Source: Pelargonium cotyledonis
Lineage: Eukaryota; Streptophyta; Magnoliopsida; Geraniales; Geraniaceae
Assembly (NCBI GenBank): GCA_036897625.1
Contig: JAYMTA010000799.1
Coordinates: forward strand, 1 to 24,122
Length of the DNA stretch: 24,122 bases
Direction of reading: 5' to 3'
The position numbers were made by a program, and so were the translations under genes. Under the pieces are notes generated by a model, which ran no database searches, was not told the origin of the DNA, and worked only from the letters and a program-made list of their open reading frames with translations. Below, one piece after another: positions 1 to 9,808 of the stretch. The first letter of the stretch is position 1. Every line of letters starts with the position of its first letter.

Positions 1-20
1 TATATATATATATATATTTT
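1..20. repeat. (TA)n microsatellite at window edge
   Basis: The window opens with uninterrupted alternating TA followed by a short T run. It is simple-sequence DNA and may continue to the left of the window. No function is implied. Confidence 0.85.
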
Positions 21-120
21 CTAGAAGTTCACTTTCTAAAAATAAAATAAATATATCGTAAGAAAATTGAGACAAATAACAAATTTTGTCATTTGAAATG
101 GATCACCGACTCCTCCAATA

Positions 121-240
121 TTTTGGCCTATTAGTTTAGCTTCATACCTATTTGGTTTAGCTTCACTATTAATAATGTGATTTTGGCTTATTAGTTTAGC
201 TCCATACCTATTTGGTTTAGCTTCACTATTAATAATGTGA
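121..240. repeat. 60-bp tandem duplication (two units)
   Basis: Units 121-180 and 181-240 are identical except for two C/T differences (units read TTTTGGCCTA versus TTTTGGCTTA at the start, and TTCATACC versus TCCATACC in the middle). Each unit also contains two imperfect copies of TTTAGCTTCA/TTTAGCTCCA. The near identity suggests a recent duplication. No coding potential is seen. Confidence 0.95.
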
Positions 241-387
241 CTAACTTCTAACCAAAAGTGTTACAAACAACTTCTTGTTGCACAAGTGGTTGTGTTGTGT
301 GTAAACATATAAAACAAACAAACTATAAAATTAATAATGTTAAAATTGATGGGTGAGCATTGACTTTGGACCATACTGGCTATAATG

Positions 388-885
388 GGCCCAAGCCCAA
401 CAACCTCTACTAACCACCAAACCAGAGAAGATGAGACACATACCATACCAATCTATATACTAAAATATGTGACTTTAAATAATCTAAATATATAAATACC
501 ACAAAAACAACTTTTCAAGCTTTCAACCGTCACTTTGCTTCTGATTAGGAGTAAAATTTACAATTATTTAAATTTTAGTAAATTGATGAAATTAACATGC
601 AAATAAAACTCTTGAATTGAAATTATTATTTTTTCAAAATTTTTATTTTAATACCAAGACCTATAATTATTTGAAGAGTTTTAAGAAAAAGTGTGAAGTG
701 TTTGAATTTGGGCCAGCCCAACAGAGACGAGTATTATCAGAACTAGTTGGGCTTGATGGAATTGGGTTGGGGCTCCAAGTATCAAAAAAACAATATTTTG
801 GGCTTTAAGCCCAAACATTCTTCAATGTTTCTTGTGATCTTAAGAAGGTCAACTTTTGTTTTGGAGTTTTTAACAAGCAAGCCCA
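388..885. promoter_or_regulatory. Cluster of TGGGCY (site II-type) motifs
   Basis: TGGGCC/TGGGCT or the reverse complement occurs at about 388-402 (twice) and six times between about 708 and 885. It includes an inverted repeat with 9-bp arms around one base at 797-815 (TTTGGGCTT-T-AAGCCCAAA). Such elements are typical of plant promoters of growth and mitochondrial/ribosomal genes (TCP targets). No gene start lies clearly beside them here, so a regulatory role is inference. Confidence 0.35.
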
Positions 886-1389
886 TAACTGTAATTAATT
901 AAATAATTAATGGGAACTTTGGTTTTAGTCAACTAATTAGCAACTGTAAATTCCAGCAATTAATCATAAAAACATTCAAATACATATTGCATGTGAAGGT
1001 CATCGATGCACTAGTCCACTTACTATAATTAATCACAAACTTGCATTTTTAAACTTCTTTAATCATTTTTTCTCATAATATAAAATACTCATTAATAATC
1101 TTTACCATTCAAATACAAATTAAATCTCCAAAGAGTTTTGGAACAACAAAACTTCTTGCATTGACTCAACGGTGAAACTTTGTTAATTTTATAATTTGCT
1201 TAAATCAATATTTCAAAAAATGTGAATTGAATTGTTAACTTTGTGATTATTTTATCACACCCAAAATAAATACCTCAATGTTGTAAGCAAATAGTAATGA
1301 GGCAAAAGACAGATGTGTGACAGAAAAGAACACAACATTGCTCCAATTATTAGAGAAACTTGAACTTAATCAACTCTGTTTAAAGCTTG

Positions 1390-1870
1390 TTAATTGATTG
1401 ATTTGGTCATGCCATTCACAGCACAGCACAGCACAGCTTGAGACTCCATAATCTGCAAGCAAATGAACCAACACAAATAGTCAAATACCATACCTAATCA
1501 TCACTCTAATTATATTGAAAGTGAAAGTGAATTTGATACTCAAAATAAACACAATACCAGATCATCATCCACCTCCATATCCATAGGCATAAACAGTAAA
1601 CACAAAGCATGAAATCAAATTTGAAGCCCTAAGTACATATGAAATTATTGAAATACACAAATCTAATAGTGAAATAAAAAAGCTAATTGTGAAAAAATGT
1701 TACCTATGTCTGTAGATCTGTTGATTGACAGTGCATGCAAACCAGATTAGGTGATGAACTGATCAAAGATTAACTAAACAATAAGAAATTATGGGGGTTT
1801 TCGAAGAAGTAAAGAACAAGAAGAAATTAAGGAACATGAAATCAGGAATTGAAAATTGGTCTTTGGCGGT
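1390..1870 (-). CDS. Candidate two-exon transcript with a 19-codon ORF
   Basis: Reading the minus strand, a TATA box (CTATAAA, 1904-1898) is followed by a CT-rich leader. A good donor (CATAG|GTAAC) ends exon 1 at 1704. The intron is 1703-1453, and the acceptor is TTGCTTGCAG. Three bases into exon 2 an ATG at 1449 opens a 19-residue ORF, MESQAVLCCAVNGMTKSIN, ending in TAA at 1390. The leader carries two short ORFs (24 and 10 codons); the second stops exactly at the splice donor. The sequence downstream (1389 to about 1200) is AT-rich and resembles a 3' UTR. I do not recognise the peptide. The locus could equally be a non-coding RNA. The Cys-Cys and (CACAG)n coding repeat are notable. The transcript structure rests on signal sequences only. 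Confidence 0.4.
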
Positions 1871-1897
1871 TGTGATTTGTGAACAAGATGATCAATA

Positions 1898-1904
1898 TTT
1901 ATAG
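1898..1904 (-). promoter_or_regulatory. TATA box of the small minus-strand transcript
   Basis: Minus-strand CTATAAATATT lies about 30 bp before the inferred transcription start near 1870. The leader that follows is CT-rich, as is common in plant 5' UTRs. It lies head-to-head with the TauE-like sequence that starts at 2301. Confidence 0.5.
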
Positions 1905-2300
1905 GGAATAAAATACGAACGTTGGAAAATTTTGAGACGTCTGTTCATTATTCGAGGGTAGGATATGAGAAAGAAGTCAAAGAATTAAAGGGGCGAATTG
2001 ATCATCTAGCTCGATGATTGGTGTGGTGTGGTGTGTGGAGAATGGTTATGGCGTACTTCAAACCGTAGCCGACCATGGCTCTTGCGGTTTCGGTTTGGTT
2101 TTCTCAGCCCTAGGTACCTCTCATTCAAGCTACAAACATGTGTGGCCTGTAAGTCCAATTCTTTATACGTACTTATGTTCATTAATCATTTTGACCTGTA
2201 CATATGTTTGGTTTTGAAAGTTAAATTCTTTGTCAGTTTCTTGAATACTAAGTCATTTCCATACCCATTTTTGGCTCACTTGTTTTGTTGGGGGTTTCAG

Positions 2301-3751
2301 GAAGCTGCAGCTCGAGCCTTGGAATCGAATGGTGAATTGGCTGTATTAGTACCAGTTTCATTCATTTCCTTAGATAACTAACAATCTGTCTCTTTTGATC
2401 AGATAGTACTGACAGCAAAGAAGTGGCTTTACAAATCAAAAAACCTATGAAGAAAAAGGTTACATTTTTTTACTTTTATGGCTCACATTTTGTGTGATCA
2501 GTTCGTTGTTTCGATCGCTGACTTCCACGAGCTTCCCAGGTTTCTATCATTGAGAATGTTCAGCGGAAGGAGCTTGGACTTCTGGTTGCTGTTTGGGTTT
2601 CAGTTCTTGCATTGCAGATAGCTAAGGTTCAATCCCTTCGAAAACTCGATTTGTTTTTCCCAATTGCCTTCAGAAGCTAAACTGATAGAGACCCTTTTAT
2701 GTGTTCTTTTGGGTAAAGAACTACACAACAGCATGCTCGGCGACATACTGGTTACTCAACCTCTTCCAGGTACATTCCACGAGCCTCAACCACTATGATT
2801 ATACGAAAACAAACGAACAAAAAGATAGGATTGAGAGTTATGTTTTGTTATATTCAGATCCCGGTGGCTGTAGGCGTATCTGCATTTCAGTCAGTTAGTC
2901 TCTACAAGGGCAAGAGAGTGATTGCATCTAAGGGAGACTCCGGCGCAAACTGGAGACTCGGCAAGCTGATTTCCTACTGCGCCTTAGGTATTGTTTCTGG
3001 CATTGTTGCTGGCTTGCTTGGTCTTGCTGGAGGCTTCATCTTGGGTCCCCTTTTCCTGGAAATGGGAATTCCTCCTCAGGTACATGTCGTGTATCATGTC
3101 ATGTCGTGTTATAAACTGTCAAGAACTTGTAAATTCCCATATAGGTAGCAGCAGCAACAGCAACATTTGCTATGACATTTTCGTCGTCCATGTCAGTTGT
3201 CGAATACTACCTTCTCAAGCGTTTTCCAGTTCCTTACTGTAAGCTCCATGTCCCAAACTTGCTTTTTTTTCTTTTTCTATCTGATATATACATGTTTAGA
3301 GCAGCATCATTTCTGCACAAACATTGAATCTGTAATTTGGGATCTTGATTTGGTCTTGAAGCTCTGTACCTTGTTGGGAGTATCTACCATTGCTGCATTA
3401 TCAGGACAACATCTGGTCAGCAAGATCATCAAGATTCTGGGAAGAGCTTCTATAATCATCTTTGTTTTGGCCTCTTTAATCTTTGTCAGTGCACTGTTTC
3501 TAGGTACACATTGTTCACAACTTGCCTTGCAATTTTAAGAACTTGATTCACTTATTGATGAAGTTTTTTTTGTTTTTGTTTTTGTTTATATTCAAACAGG
3601 TGGAGTTAGCATAGTTGACATGGTTGAAGCCATCAAGCACAAGGAGTATATGGGATTTGAAGACATGTGCAATTGGATCTCAATAATTTGGAAAAATAGC
3701 TTTAGTTTTGTTCGGTTTATGCGTATTGTACTAAGAAATTTGATCCATTGA
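2301..3751 (+). pseudogene. TauE/SafE-family transporter, 3' half only, frame broken
   Basis: Plant TauE/SafE proteins are multi-pass membrane proteins of about 450-490 residues, thought to export sulfite or organosulfonates. Here only the C-terminal ~280 residues are present. Exons: 2301-2331, 2403-2458, 2540-2626, 2719-2769, 2858-3079, 3145-3238, 3362-3503, 3600-3751. They encode the linker EAAARALESN, the helix-rich KELGLLVAVWVSVLALQIAK, the glycine-rich GLLGLAGGFILGPLFLEMG core, ATATFAMTFSSSMSVVEYYL, and the closing KEYMGFEDMC. The first six exons join in frame. Exon 3145-3238 ends in phase 1, but exon 3362-3503 read from its only sensible acceptor gives a family match (LYLV...VSTIAALSGQH) only if one base near 3376 is extra. 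No exon for the N-terminal half, and no start codon, was found between 1900 and 2300. The tail after GFEDMC is about 28 residues longer than usual. A 5'-truncated pseudogene is the best reading; an assembly error is the alternative. Confidence 0.75.
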
Positions 3752-3853
3752 TCTTCATTTCTTCACACCAAATATACATTGCGTATACACACCAAATATG
3801 AGTTTATTCAACAACAAAAACCCGCGACAGAGAAAAAAAGGCTGAATAGGACA

Positions 3854-5160
3854 TTACTCGTATGTGCAAGAATCCTTCTTGAACTTGATCGGTTTACTGC
3901 TGATGGAGTTGATGCTAATGGAGTTGATCACCAACGGGCACGAGATTCGCTTCCTGTGCTTTGTCCTCACCAGCTTCCCTACCACGTTTCCTCGTGATCG
4001 AACCTCGAAGCTCAATGTCAATGGCACCTCAGCATCGTTTTGGGAGGCTGCGAGTCCCGACCCTGCCCCGTATAGAGGAACCTTCTTGCCTTCCAAGTTA
4101 ACCAATACGGTTCTGTGACTCTTTCTTGGCTGGTAATATTTCTTTACCTGCAATCACATATGTTTAAACAAAAACACTTGCATTTTGTTTTCTTTGTATG
4201 CGCAAGAAACTAAACTGTCGTGGACAACAAAGTACTGGTTTTTTACCTGACCAGTTGCGACGGGGATTTCTGAATAGATGAGATTGACGGGAGATGAGCT
4301 AACGTGAATGCCAAACAATGTGGCCGGGTTGTATACATTCATCTTTAACGTGCCATTTACCGTGAGCATCTTCGTTGGAACGCCAGTAAAATCCGTGCCC
4401 TCCCCAATGTAGAAGTTACTCACTGACAAGCTCTGCGAAGAAAAAAAAACATATCATTTTGAGATATCGCAACATCAAAAAAAGCCATAACGATCCGCAA
4501 AGCTAAAGCTACGTTCTTGCAACTCTAAGAATTTGGAGCATCTTAGATATCAAATGCGTAAAAAAGACTAAGCAAATCGTGAATCAGCGCAATGATGCAT
4601 TGTTACAAACAGTTTCTAGCACACAACAAAGCTAATTGACTGATAGAACCAAAATATATCAGAATATGAACTACGAAAGAAGTGTAAATTGGCACTACCT
4701 TGACGGTGATCACAGCCTTGAAAGGCCGGCTCGCGCCCCATATGATCAAGCAGAAGACGCTGAGCATAATCACGAAACAACACAGAGCAATCAAGGCCTG
4801 AAAGCGTCTCGTGTTTGCCTTGTCCTGCATATCATCATAAGACCCTTCTTCAAGAATCACACCACAATCAGGCCAGCCCTTGTCATTCCTCTTCCTACCC
4901 CCTTTCCTCTCTGAAGATGACCGGAAGATCCCCGAGAACCTACTCGAAGAAGAGTTCCTCGAATGGTGGCTGAAGGACTGGTGGGAGGGAGATTCCATAG
5001 GGCTGTGGGAAATTGGAGTGGCCTGCATTGAGGAGGACTTGTCCCCATCATGAGAGTCCCTTGAAGGGCTCTGGACATAGTACACAGGCCTCTTTGGAGA
5101 CCTTGATGGTGATGATGGAGCTAAACTGGTTATATCAGATTCCGATTTTGCTGAAAGCAT
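3854..5160 (-). CDS. LEA_2-type (NHL-like) single-pass membrane protein
   Basis: Three exons (5160-4699, 4432-4247, 4147-3854) give 313 residues, the usual length of the Arabidopsis At1g45688/At5g42860 family of 'late embryogenesis abundant hydroxyproline-rich glycoproteins'. Residues 1-120 are a Ser/Pro/His-rich cytosolic region with the family motif PVYYVQSPSRDSHDGDKSS near 25-43. Residues about 122-143 form one transmembrane helix (ALIALCCFVIMLSVFCLIIW). The remainder is a beta-rich LEA_2 domain (SLSVSNFYIG, NVYNPATLFGIHV, PVATGQ) ending in basic KHRKRISC and a tail. All splice sites are GT-AG and phase 0. The start is the first ATG after the repeat-rich leader and matches the family N-terminus. 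The molecular role of the family is not settled; membrane or wall association is inferred from the topology. The 3' end converges on the TauE remnant, about 100 bp away. Confidence 0.93.
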
Positions 5161-5166
5161 GATTGT

Positions 5167-5600
5167 TCTTGTTCCTCAAGAAAATGGACTAAACTACACA
5201 CAATTCAGAACCCTAATGATGTTTCTTGAAACACAGAACCTTGATTCTCAAGAACTGAAAATTTTCCTCAACAAAATGGACTAAACAACACACAATTCAG
5301 AACCCTAATGATGATTCTTGAAACACAGAATCTTGATTCTCAATAAGGACTGAAATTTTTCTCAAGAAAATGGACTGAAGTGCCCACAATTCAGAACCCT
5401 AATGATGTTTCATGAACTGAAACTTTCTTGATATGGATAAAACAAGGAACAGAAGCAACACAGACAAAAGGGTATTGTGCTGTATCAAGAAAATGGACAA
5501 ATGGGTACAAGATTCAGTAACTAAACTATATCAAATCAAGAAAATAGACAAAAAAGAGGAGAAAACTCAGAACCTAACAGGATTGGCAAGCAAGAACTGG
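5167..5600 (-). repeat. ~92-bp tandem repeats in the LEA_2 gene leader
   Basis: Three clear units start at AAAATGGACT (5181, 5273, 5367; periods 92 and 94 bp). Each contains CACAATTCAGAACCCTAATGATG, and the first two also carry AACACAGAA-CTTGATTCTCAA. Two degenerate relatives of the AAAATGGAC core follow at 5490 and 5541. The array lies directly upstream of the start codon at 5160, so it is likely transcribed as 5' UTR. A four-codon ORF (ATG AAA CAT CAT TAG on the minus strand, near 5412) falls inside it. Confidence 0.9.
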
Positions 5601-5680
5601 TGGAGAGCTCACCGATATTTCATGAAAGAAACACAAACAAAACTTGGAGTTCTTGAACTGAAATCAAGAATTGACAAAAG

Positions 5681-5935
5681 CATATATAGTTGATTTCTTG
5701 AAATTTTCATGAGAGAAACAAGAAATTTTCTTGGAAGGAAGATAGAATCTGAAGTGAGTGGCAGGGGCCGGAGTTGTGAGTGTTTTGCAGTGGCAGGGAG
5801 TGAGAAACAGTAAAAGCAGATTGGTGGCTCCGAAGCTGAGGCTCGGCCACAAGTGTCGGCGGCAACCACCACTACTAGCTGCTTGCTCTCTCCAACACTT
5901 CTCTTTTATTTATTTATTTATTTATTATTTTGTTA
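5681..5935 (-). promoter_or_regulatory. Probable promoter / distal leader of the LEA_2 gene
   Basis: Two possible TATA boxes are seen on the minus strand: CTATATATGC near 5690-5681, and an AATAAA-repeat stretch near 5935-5905 (a (TTTA)n microsatellite on the plus strand). The 5740-5890 interval is richer in C/T and GC on the minus strand, as expected of a 5' UTR, which favours the upstream start near 5880. I cannot choose between them from sequence alone. Confidence 0.35.
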
Positions 5936-5939
5936 TTTT

Positions 5940-7100
5940 GTGAAGAAATACACATTCGAATTGAATTTAAGTTATTTTGTGTTTTCAAGTTTTTAGACAT
6001 GTGTGAATGTTAAGCCACTATTAAGATATCCATATAAATAACTTCATCCAAAATGTTATTAATTATAATGTAGTATTTTTTTATTGTTCATAATGCAAAT
6101 AATTGGTTATAACAAAAAAAAGTGACAAATAACTAAGAGGCCATAGCTGCAGAGCATCTCTAATTAATAATGGATTAGTCTTATCATTGTAGGCCATGAA
6201 TGCTCTGTTCCAATTTGTCTACATATACATATTTTTAAGAGAAAAAAATTACCAAAACAAAATATGGATTCCATAAAGTACAATATTCTTTGCCACATTT
6301 TGAGTAATATTATAATATATTTAAACATGTTGCGGTAGTTTTTGCTGTATTTGAGTTGCAGGTTCGACAAAAAATGCACTCGACTTTTCTCGAACAACTT
6401 TTATCAATTTTAACATGTTTGGACATTCAATGAGATAAGAAAAAATCGGTGAAATAATACAAAATAAAATTAAAAGTTGCTACAAAGAAAATTAAAAATT
6501 ATAGTTTTTGTCTCTATTCTTTTCCTATTATTTCTTATGTATTATTTTAAATATTAACTTGGAGGAGTCATACCTAAACTTAAATTACAATGATTGGATA
6601 TCGTTGAGTTTTGAAATCATACAAATATTCCATATGATTGGTACTTGGTCGGACTCTGAAAACTTTTTTAAATTGTGTGTAAAGAAGCTATTTCATATAT
6701 TAAAATGAGTAATATTAACTTTATATCAGATGTATTAATGAGGTGATGACACTTCATTTAAAATTATGAATTCAGACAGATCGTTTTGCTCCTACAAATT
6801 TATTTGGGTGAGTATAAGCGAAATTTAATGAGGTGTCATCACTCATTGGCTTGGTTAAATTGTAACTGATATAAATATTAAAAATTACATCCATAAAATA
6901 ATACTTAAAATCTATCTTCTAGTTGCGATTATTTTTTAAAATTAATCAACAGTTTAAAAATAATAATGTTAGGGTCAAAAACTAAACTTCTTTATTGTTA
7001 AGGGGTCAAACAATAGCTTCTTTATTTATTAGGGGTTGAAATAAAAATTTAGTTGACCGTTGGCAAAACTCCAAAACTCTGGGTGCTAAATTCCCAAATT
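5940..7100. other. AT-rich intergenic DNA
   Basis: Short low-complexity reading frames only; none has a recognisable motif. The one structured object is the inverted-repeat element at 6711-6880. The remainder carries no tRNA, no clear transposon open reading frame and no conserved block that I can identify. Confidence 0.6.
6711..6880. mobile_element. Foldback/MITE-like inverted-repeat element
   Basis: The left arm reads AATATTAACTTTATATCAG then AATGAGGTGATGACACTTCATT (6711-6758). The right arm, reverse-complemented (6880-6825), reads TAATATTTATATCAG then AATGAGTGATGACACCTCATT. The arms are imperfect but collinear, about 50 bp each, with a ~65 bp centre and no coding capacity. This is the architecture of a non-autonomous DNA transposon. 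No target-site duplication is certain, so the superfamily is not assigned. Confidence 0.55.
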
Positions 7101-7103
7101 CAA

Positions 7104-7121
7104 GGCGCCAAAACCCTAACC
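7104..7121 (+). promoter_or_regulatory. E2F site joined to a telo-box
   Basis: GGCGCCAAAA (7104-7113) fits the reverse complement of the plant E2F consensus TTTSGCGC. It runs directly into AAAACCCTAACC (7110-7121), a telo-box. The pair is typical of promoters or leaders of S-phase and growth genes such as PCNA or ribonucleotide reductase. An ATG in fair context lies 38 bp downstream at 7152. Confidence 0.55.
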
Positions 7122-7150
7122 TCTCTCGGACTCTGCAACTTCGAAGCTCC

Positions 7151-8530
7151 AATGGCTACTCTGTACGAACAAACAACAATGGACGTGTTGCGACAGGTTC
7201 AAAATCATAAGAATATATCTTCTTAGACCTAAATTCTATGAATTTCACTGTATAATTGATCAAAATTACATCTTTTTTGGGTTTCAGGTTGAATTTTATC
7301 AGATAATTTTGTGAGAAAATCTGTCTCTGAAAGCAACGATTGGAACTATCCTTCACTTGAATTTGATATATTCTGTATTGGGTATGCGTTTGTTTTTGTG
7401 TATATAGATATGTGTGTGCGTAATTTAGAAATTTTCTGTCTTGGTATCATTTCTTTTTGGGTCTGTTATCAATCTTCACTATGACTTTAGTGTTCAAATT
7501 TTCTTTGATATGATCATTCTGTGGGACGTAGATTTCGGATGCCCGCGGATTTGGATCCAAATTGCTAGCTCTACCTGAAATTGTGGGGAAATTGGGTACT
7601 CTCAAAGGTTATGAAGATGGTGGGTGTTTTGAATTTGATAATTTGTTCTGTTGATATCGGTGAGACTGAGTATATTTGTTTGAAAGCTGAAGGGTTTGTA
7701 GGGACAGCGAGCTTGCCAAACCCGAAGAGTTTATTGAGCAATTAGATACATGAACTGCCGCACCTAGCCCCTAAAATATGATACAAAGATTGGAGATTTT
7801 AAGGCACTATCTGTCGAACTAGATATTGATTGTTGTGAGTTTTGACCATGTTGGAGTTAAAGCCAAAGTAAGCAATGTTCATTCCTTTGTTTATGAATGC
7901 ATCTCAACATTGTAAATTAGAGATCTTGATGTGATAAGTTTGAAATCAAGATGGGGAGAATCGATATTTGATAAAGGTTGTGAATTGAGAGTACAAGTTT
8001 AAGAACTTGGAATGTGACAAAAGTTGTAGATGGCGTATGCTAGTTCGTTACCTGATAGGCTTCTTGGATTTACTACTGGGTAGGCTGAAGAGAATGAGCA
8101 AGTCTGTAGTGATTTTGGAAAAACTTTTAGAGAAGAAGGATTCAACGGAAACTATTGAGGACTTGGATAGTATAGCAGCTTCCAAGCATAAAGATCAATC
8201 AACGAAAACTATTGAAAAAGAGAGAACGTAGAACGATTCAGAAGATGCCATTTCCCGAACCGGAGAAGGTCAAGTAAAGAAAACATGAACTGCATGTGCT
8301 GTTCATGAAGAAAAAATAGGATGTACTTTTGTCTTGTAGAGTTAATGATATCTTTGAAAGATTCAAGCTTGTTAAGGTATCTTCTTGTTGAGATTGTGGA
8401 GTCCAATGTTGGAAGAGAAATAGCGGGAGCACTTTGTGGACGAATGAAGACGTGGAAAACTGAAACAATGGCCAAACAATTTTATCTTGTACGTACACTT
8501 CACTTCATTTCAGTTGTCATTTTAACTATA
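7151..8530 (+). pseudogene. Unrecognised, apparently decayed gene behind an E2F/telo-box
   Basis: An ATG at 7152 opens MATLYEQTTMDVLRQVQNH and then meets a stop, or a donor after CGACAG at 7194. Further exon-like blocks follow: GFGSKLLALPEIVGKLGTLK within 7532-7619 (after a TAG acceptor); DSELAKPEEFIEQLDT at 7703-7750, ending in TGA, with MIQRLEILRHYLSN after two stops in the same frame; a basic, Lys/Glu-rich 74-codon frame at 8007-8231; and EIVESNVGREIAGALCGRMK within 8390-8450. The pieces look protein-like, but I could not join them in one frame by GT-AG splicing. I do not recognise the family. It may be a decayed cell-cycle gene, as the promoter motifs suggest, or a real multi-exon gene that I cannot resolve by eye. 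Confidence 0.3.
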
Positions 8531-8533
8531 TAG

Positions 8534-9448
8534 ACATTTGAAGTAGAAAATTCAAAAACTTAACCATGTTGTTTTTGGTTTTTCTCTCTTAGACAAATTA
8601 ATATCTGTAAAATATTTATTGTTTCAATGCACAAGTCTCAAATATCAATCAGTTCATGCACATGCATATGGAGAAACATTGAATATAATATACAAAAATA
8701 TACTGTAGTAAATATTTTATTAACTTATGTCTTAAAATAGTACCATATTTATTTTTTATTTTTAAAATCCAATAAATGTATGCTTGTCTTCATTTGATGG
8801 TTCACCAGCTTTATTGCAGCATCATTATTTACATTACACTGACACATGAGTGAATCATATAATAAGGCCAAATGTGTCTTTAAGCTTAGGAGAGAAAATG
8901 ACACAAATAGCTGGGCTTGGTGCCAACCCCTTATTTATCTGTTTTACATTTAGCTTTGGAGTGATATGAGAAGAGAGCAATTATATTTTTTGGATTTAAT
9001 GACATGATATAAGTTAGCTTTTTGTTTCAAAAATATTATAATTTAGAGAGAAATAGTGATCATGGACTAAGATAATTGGGTAAAAATTATAATTTTCAAA
9101 ATCTTTTTTGTCTTTGAATTTTTGAAGAAAAAATATATTTCTGTTATGTATCAATATCATACCAAATGAATAAATGATATAGATTATTATATTGATAGAG
9201 AGGGACAGGTCACTACTTTAATTTGGACTCTTTTAACATGTTTGATTAAAAAAAAAAAAAAAAGGTCACTCACTCCTTTATAGTTGGAAGATACTGCTCT
9301 AGTAAAGGCTCTATCTTATAAACTTGTGTTTCTTCTATTTTTTTGGGACTCAACTCTCACTTGTTTTTTCTGGGTTCTCAAGATAAAATTGTTGCAATAT
9401 CTTATATCATATCTGGGTTTTTATCTGTTTCTGTTGTAGAAAGAGAAG
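8534..9448. other. Intergenic DNA and promoter of the dynein light chain gene
   Basis: Strongly AT-rich, with a 16-A run near 9249-9263 and no coding frame. The 3' part (about 9270-9448) should hold the promoter and leader of the plus-strand gene at 9449. A weak TATA-like TTTATAG is near 9278, but nothing else is decisive. Confidence 0.5.
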
Positions 9449-9808
9449 ATGTTGGAAGGGAAGGCTCTGATTGAAGACACAGACATGCATGTGAAGATGC
9501 AGATCCAAGCCATGGCCTCTGCTTCTCAAGCTTTAGATCTCTATGATGTTTTTGATTGCAAATCTATTGCTGCCCACATAAAAAAGGTACCTTTTTTTTT
9601 TCTCTCCCAAAGAGATCAATCTAGAAACTTAAAGTTCTGATTTTTTTTTCTTCATTGGCAGTTGTTTGATACCAAATATGGATTTGGATGGCAATGTGTG
9701 GTGGGTTCTAATTTTGGGTGCTTCTTCACTCATTCAAAGGGTACTTTCATTTACTTCACACTGGAGACTCTCAGCTTCCTCATCTTCAAAGGGGCTTCTT
9801 CAGCCTGA
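9449..9808 (+). CDS. Dynein light chain, LC8 type (DYNLL-like)
   Basis: Two exons (9449-9586 and 9662-9808; intron 9587-9661, GT-CAG, phase 0) encode 94 residues. The LC8 fold is read across the whole protein: helices in MHVKMQIQAMASASQALDLY and CKSIAAHIKKLFDTKYG, then the strands GWQCVVGSNFGCFFTHSKG and FIYFTLETLSFLIFKG that build the dimer and ligand groove. Length fits the family (about 90-120). Higher plants lack axonemal dynein and are thought to lack cytoplasmic dynein heavy chains. LC8-like proteins there probably act as dimerising hubs for other partners, for example nuclear pore proteins. The start is the first ATG, within AAGAGAAGATG. An upstream intron in the leader is possible. 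The gene converges with the HPR2-like gene on its right. Confidence 0.93.

Larger units (their letters stand above)
1..1389. other. AT-rich intergenic DNA
   Basis: No open reading frame here looks coding: the longest are about 60 codons, low-complexity and without recognisable motifs. The stretch holds the 60-bp tandem duplication at 121-240 and the TGGGCY cluster at 388-885, annotated separately. The last few hundred bases (about 1200-1389) probably include the 3' untranslated part of the small minus-strand transcript that begins near 1870. Confidence 0.6.

Noticed and set aside
2014-2300. Possible missing N-terminal exons of the TauE gene
   Set aside because: Translations of all three plus frames show none of the conserved N-terminal TauE/SafE motifs; ATGGCTCTTGCG near 2074 stops after 12 codons.
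5609-5872. 87-codon minus-strand frame upstream of the LEA_2 gene
   Set aside because: It opens at GTG rather than ATG, has no recognisable motif and lies in the probable 5' UTR/promoter.
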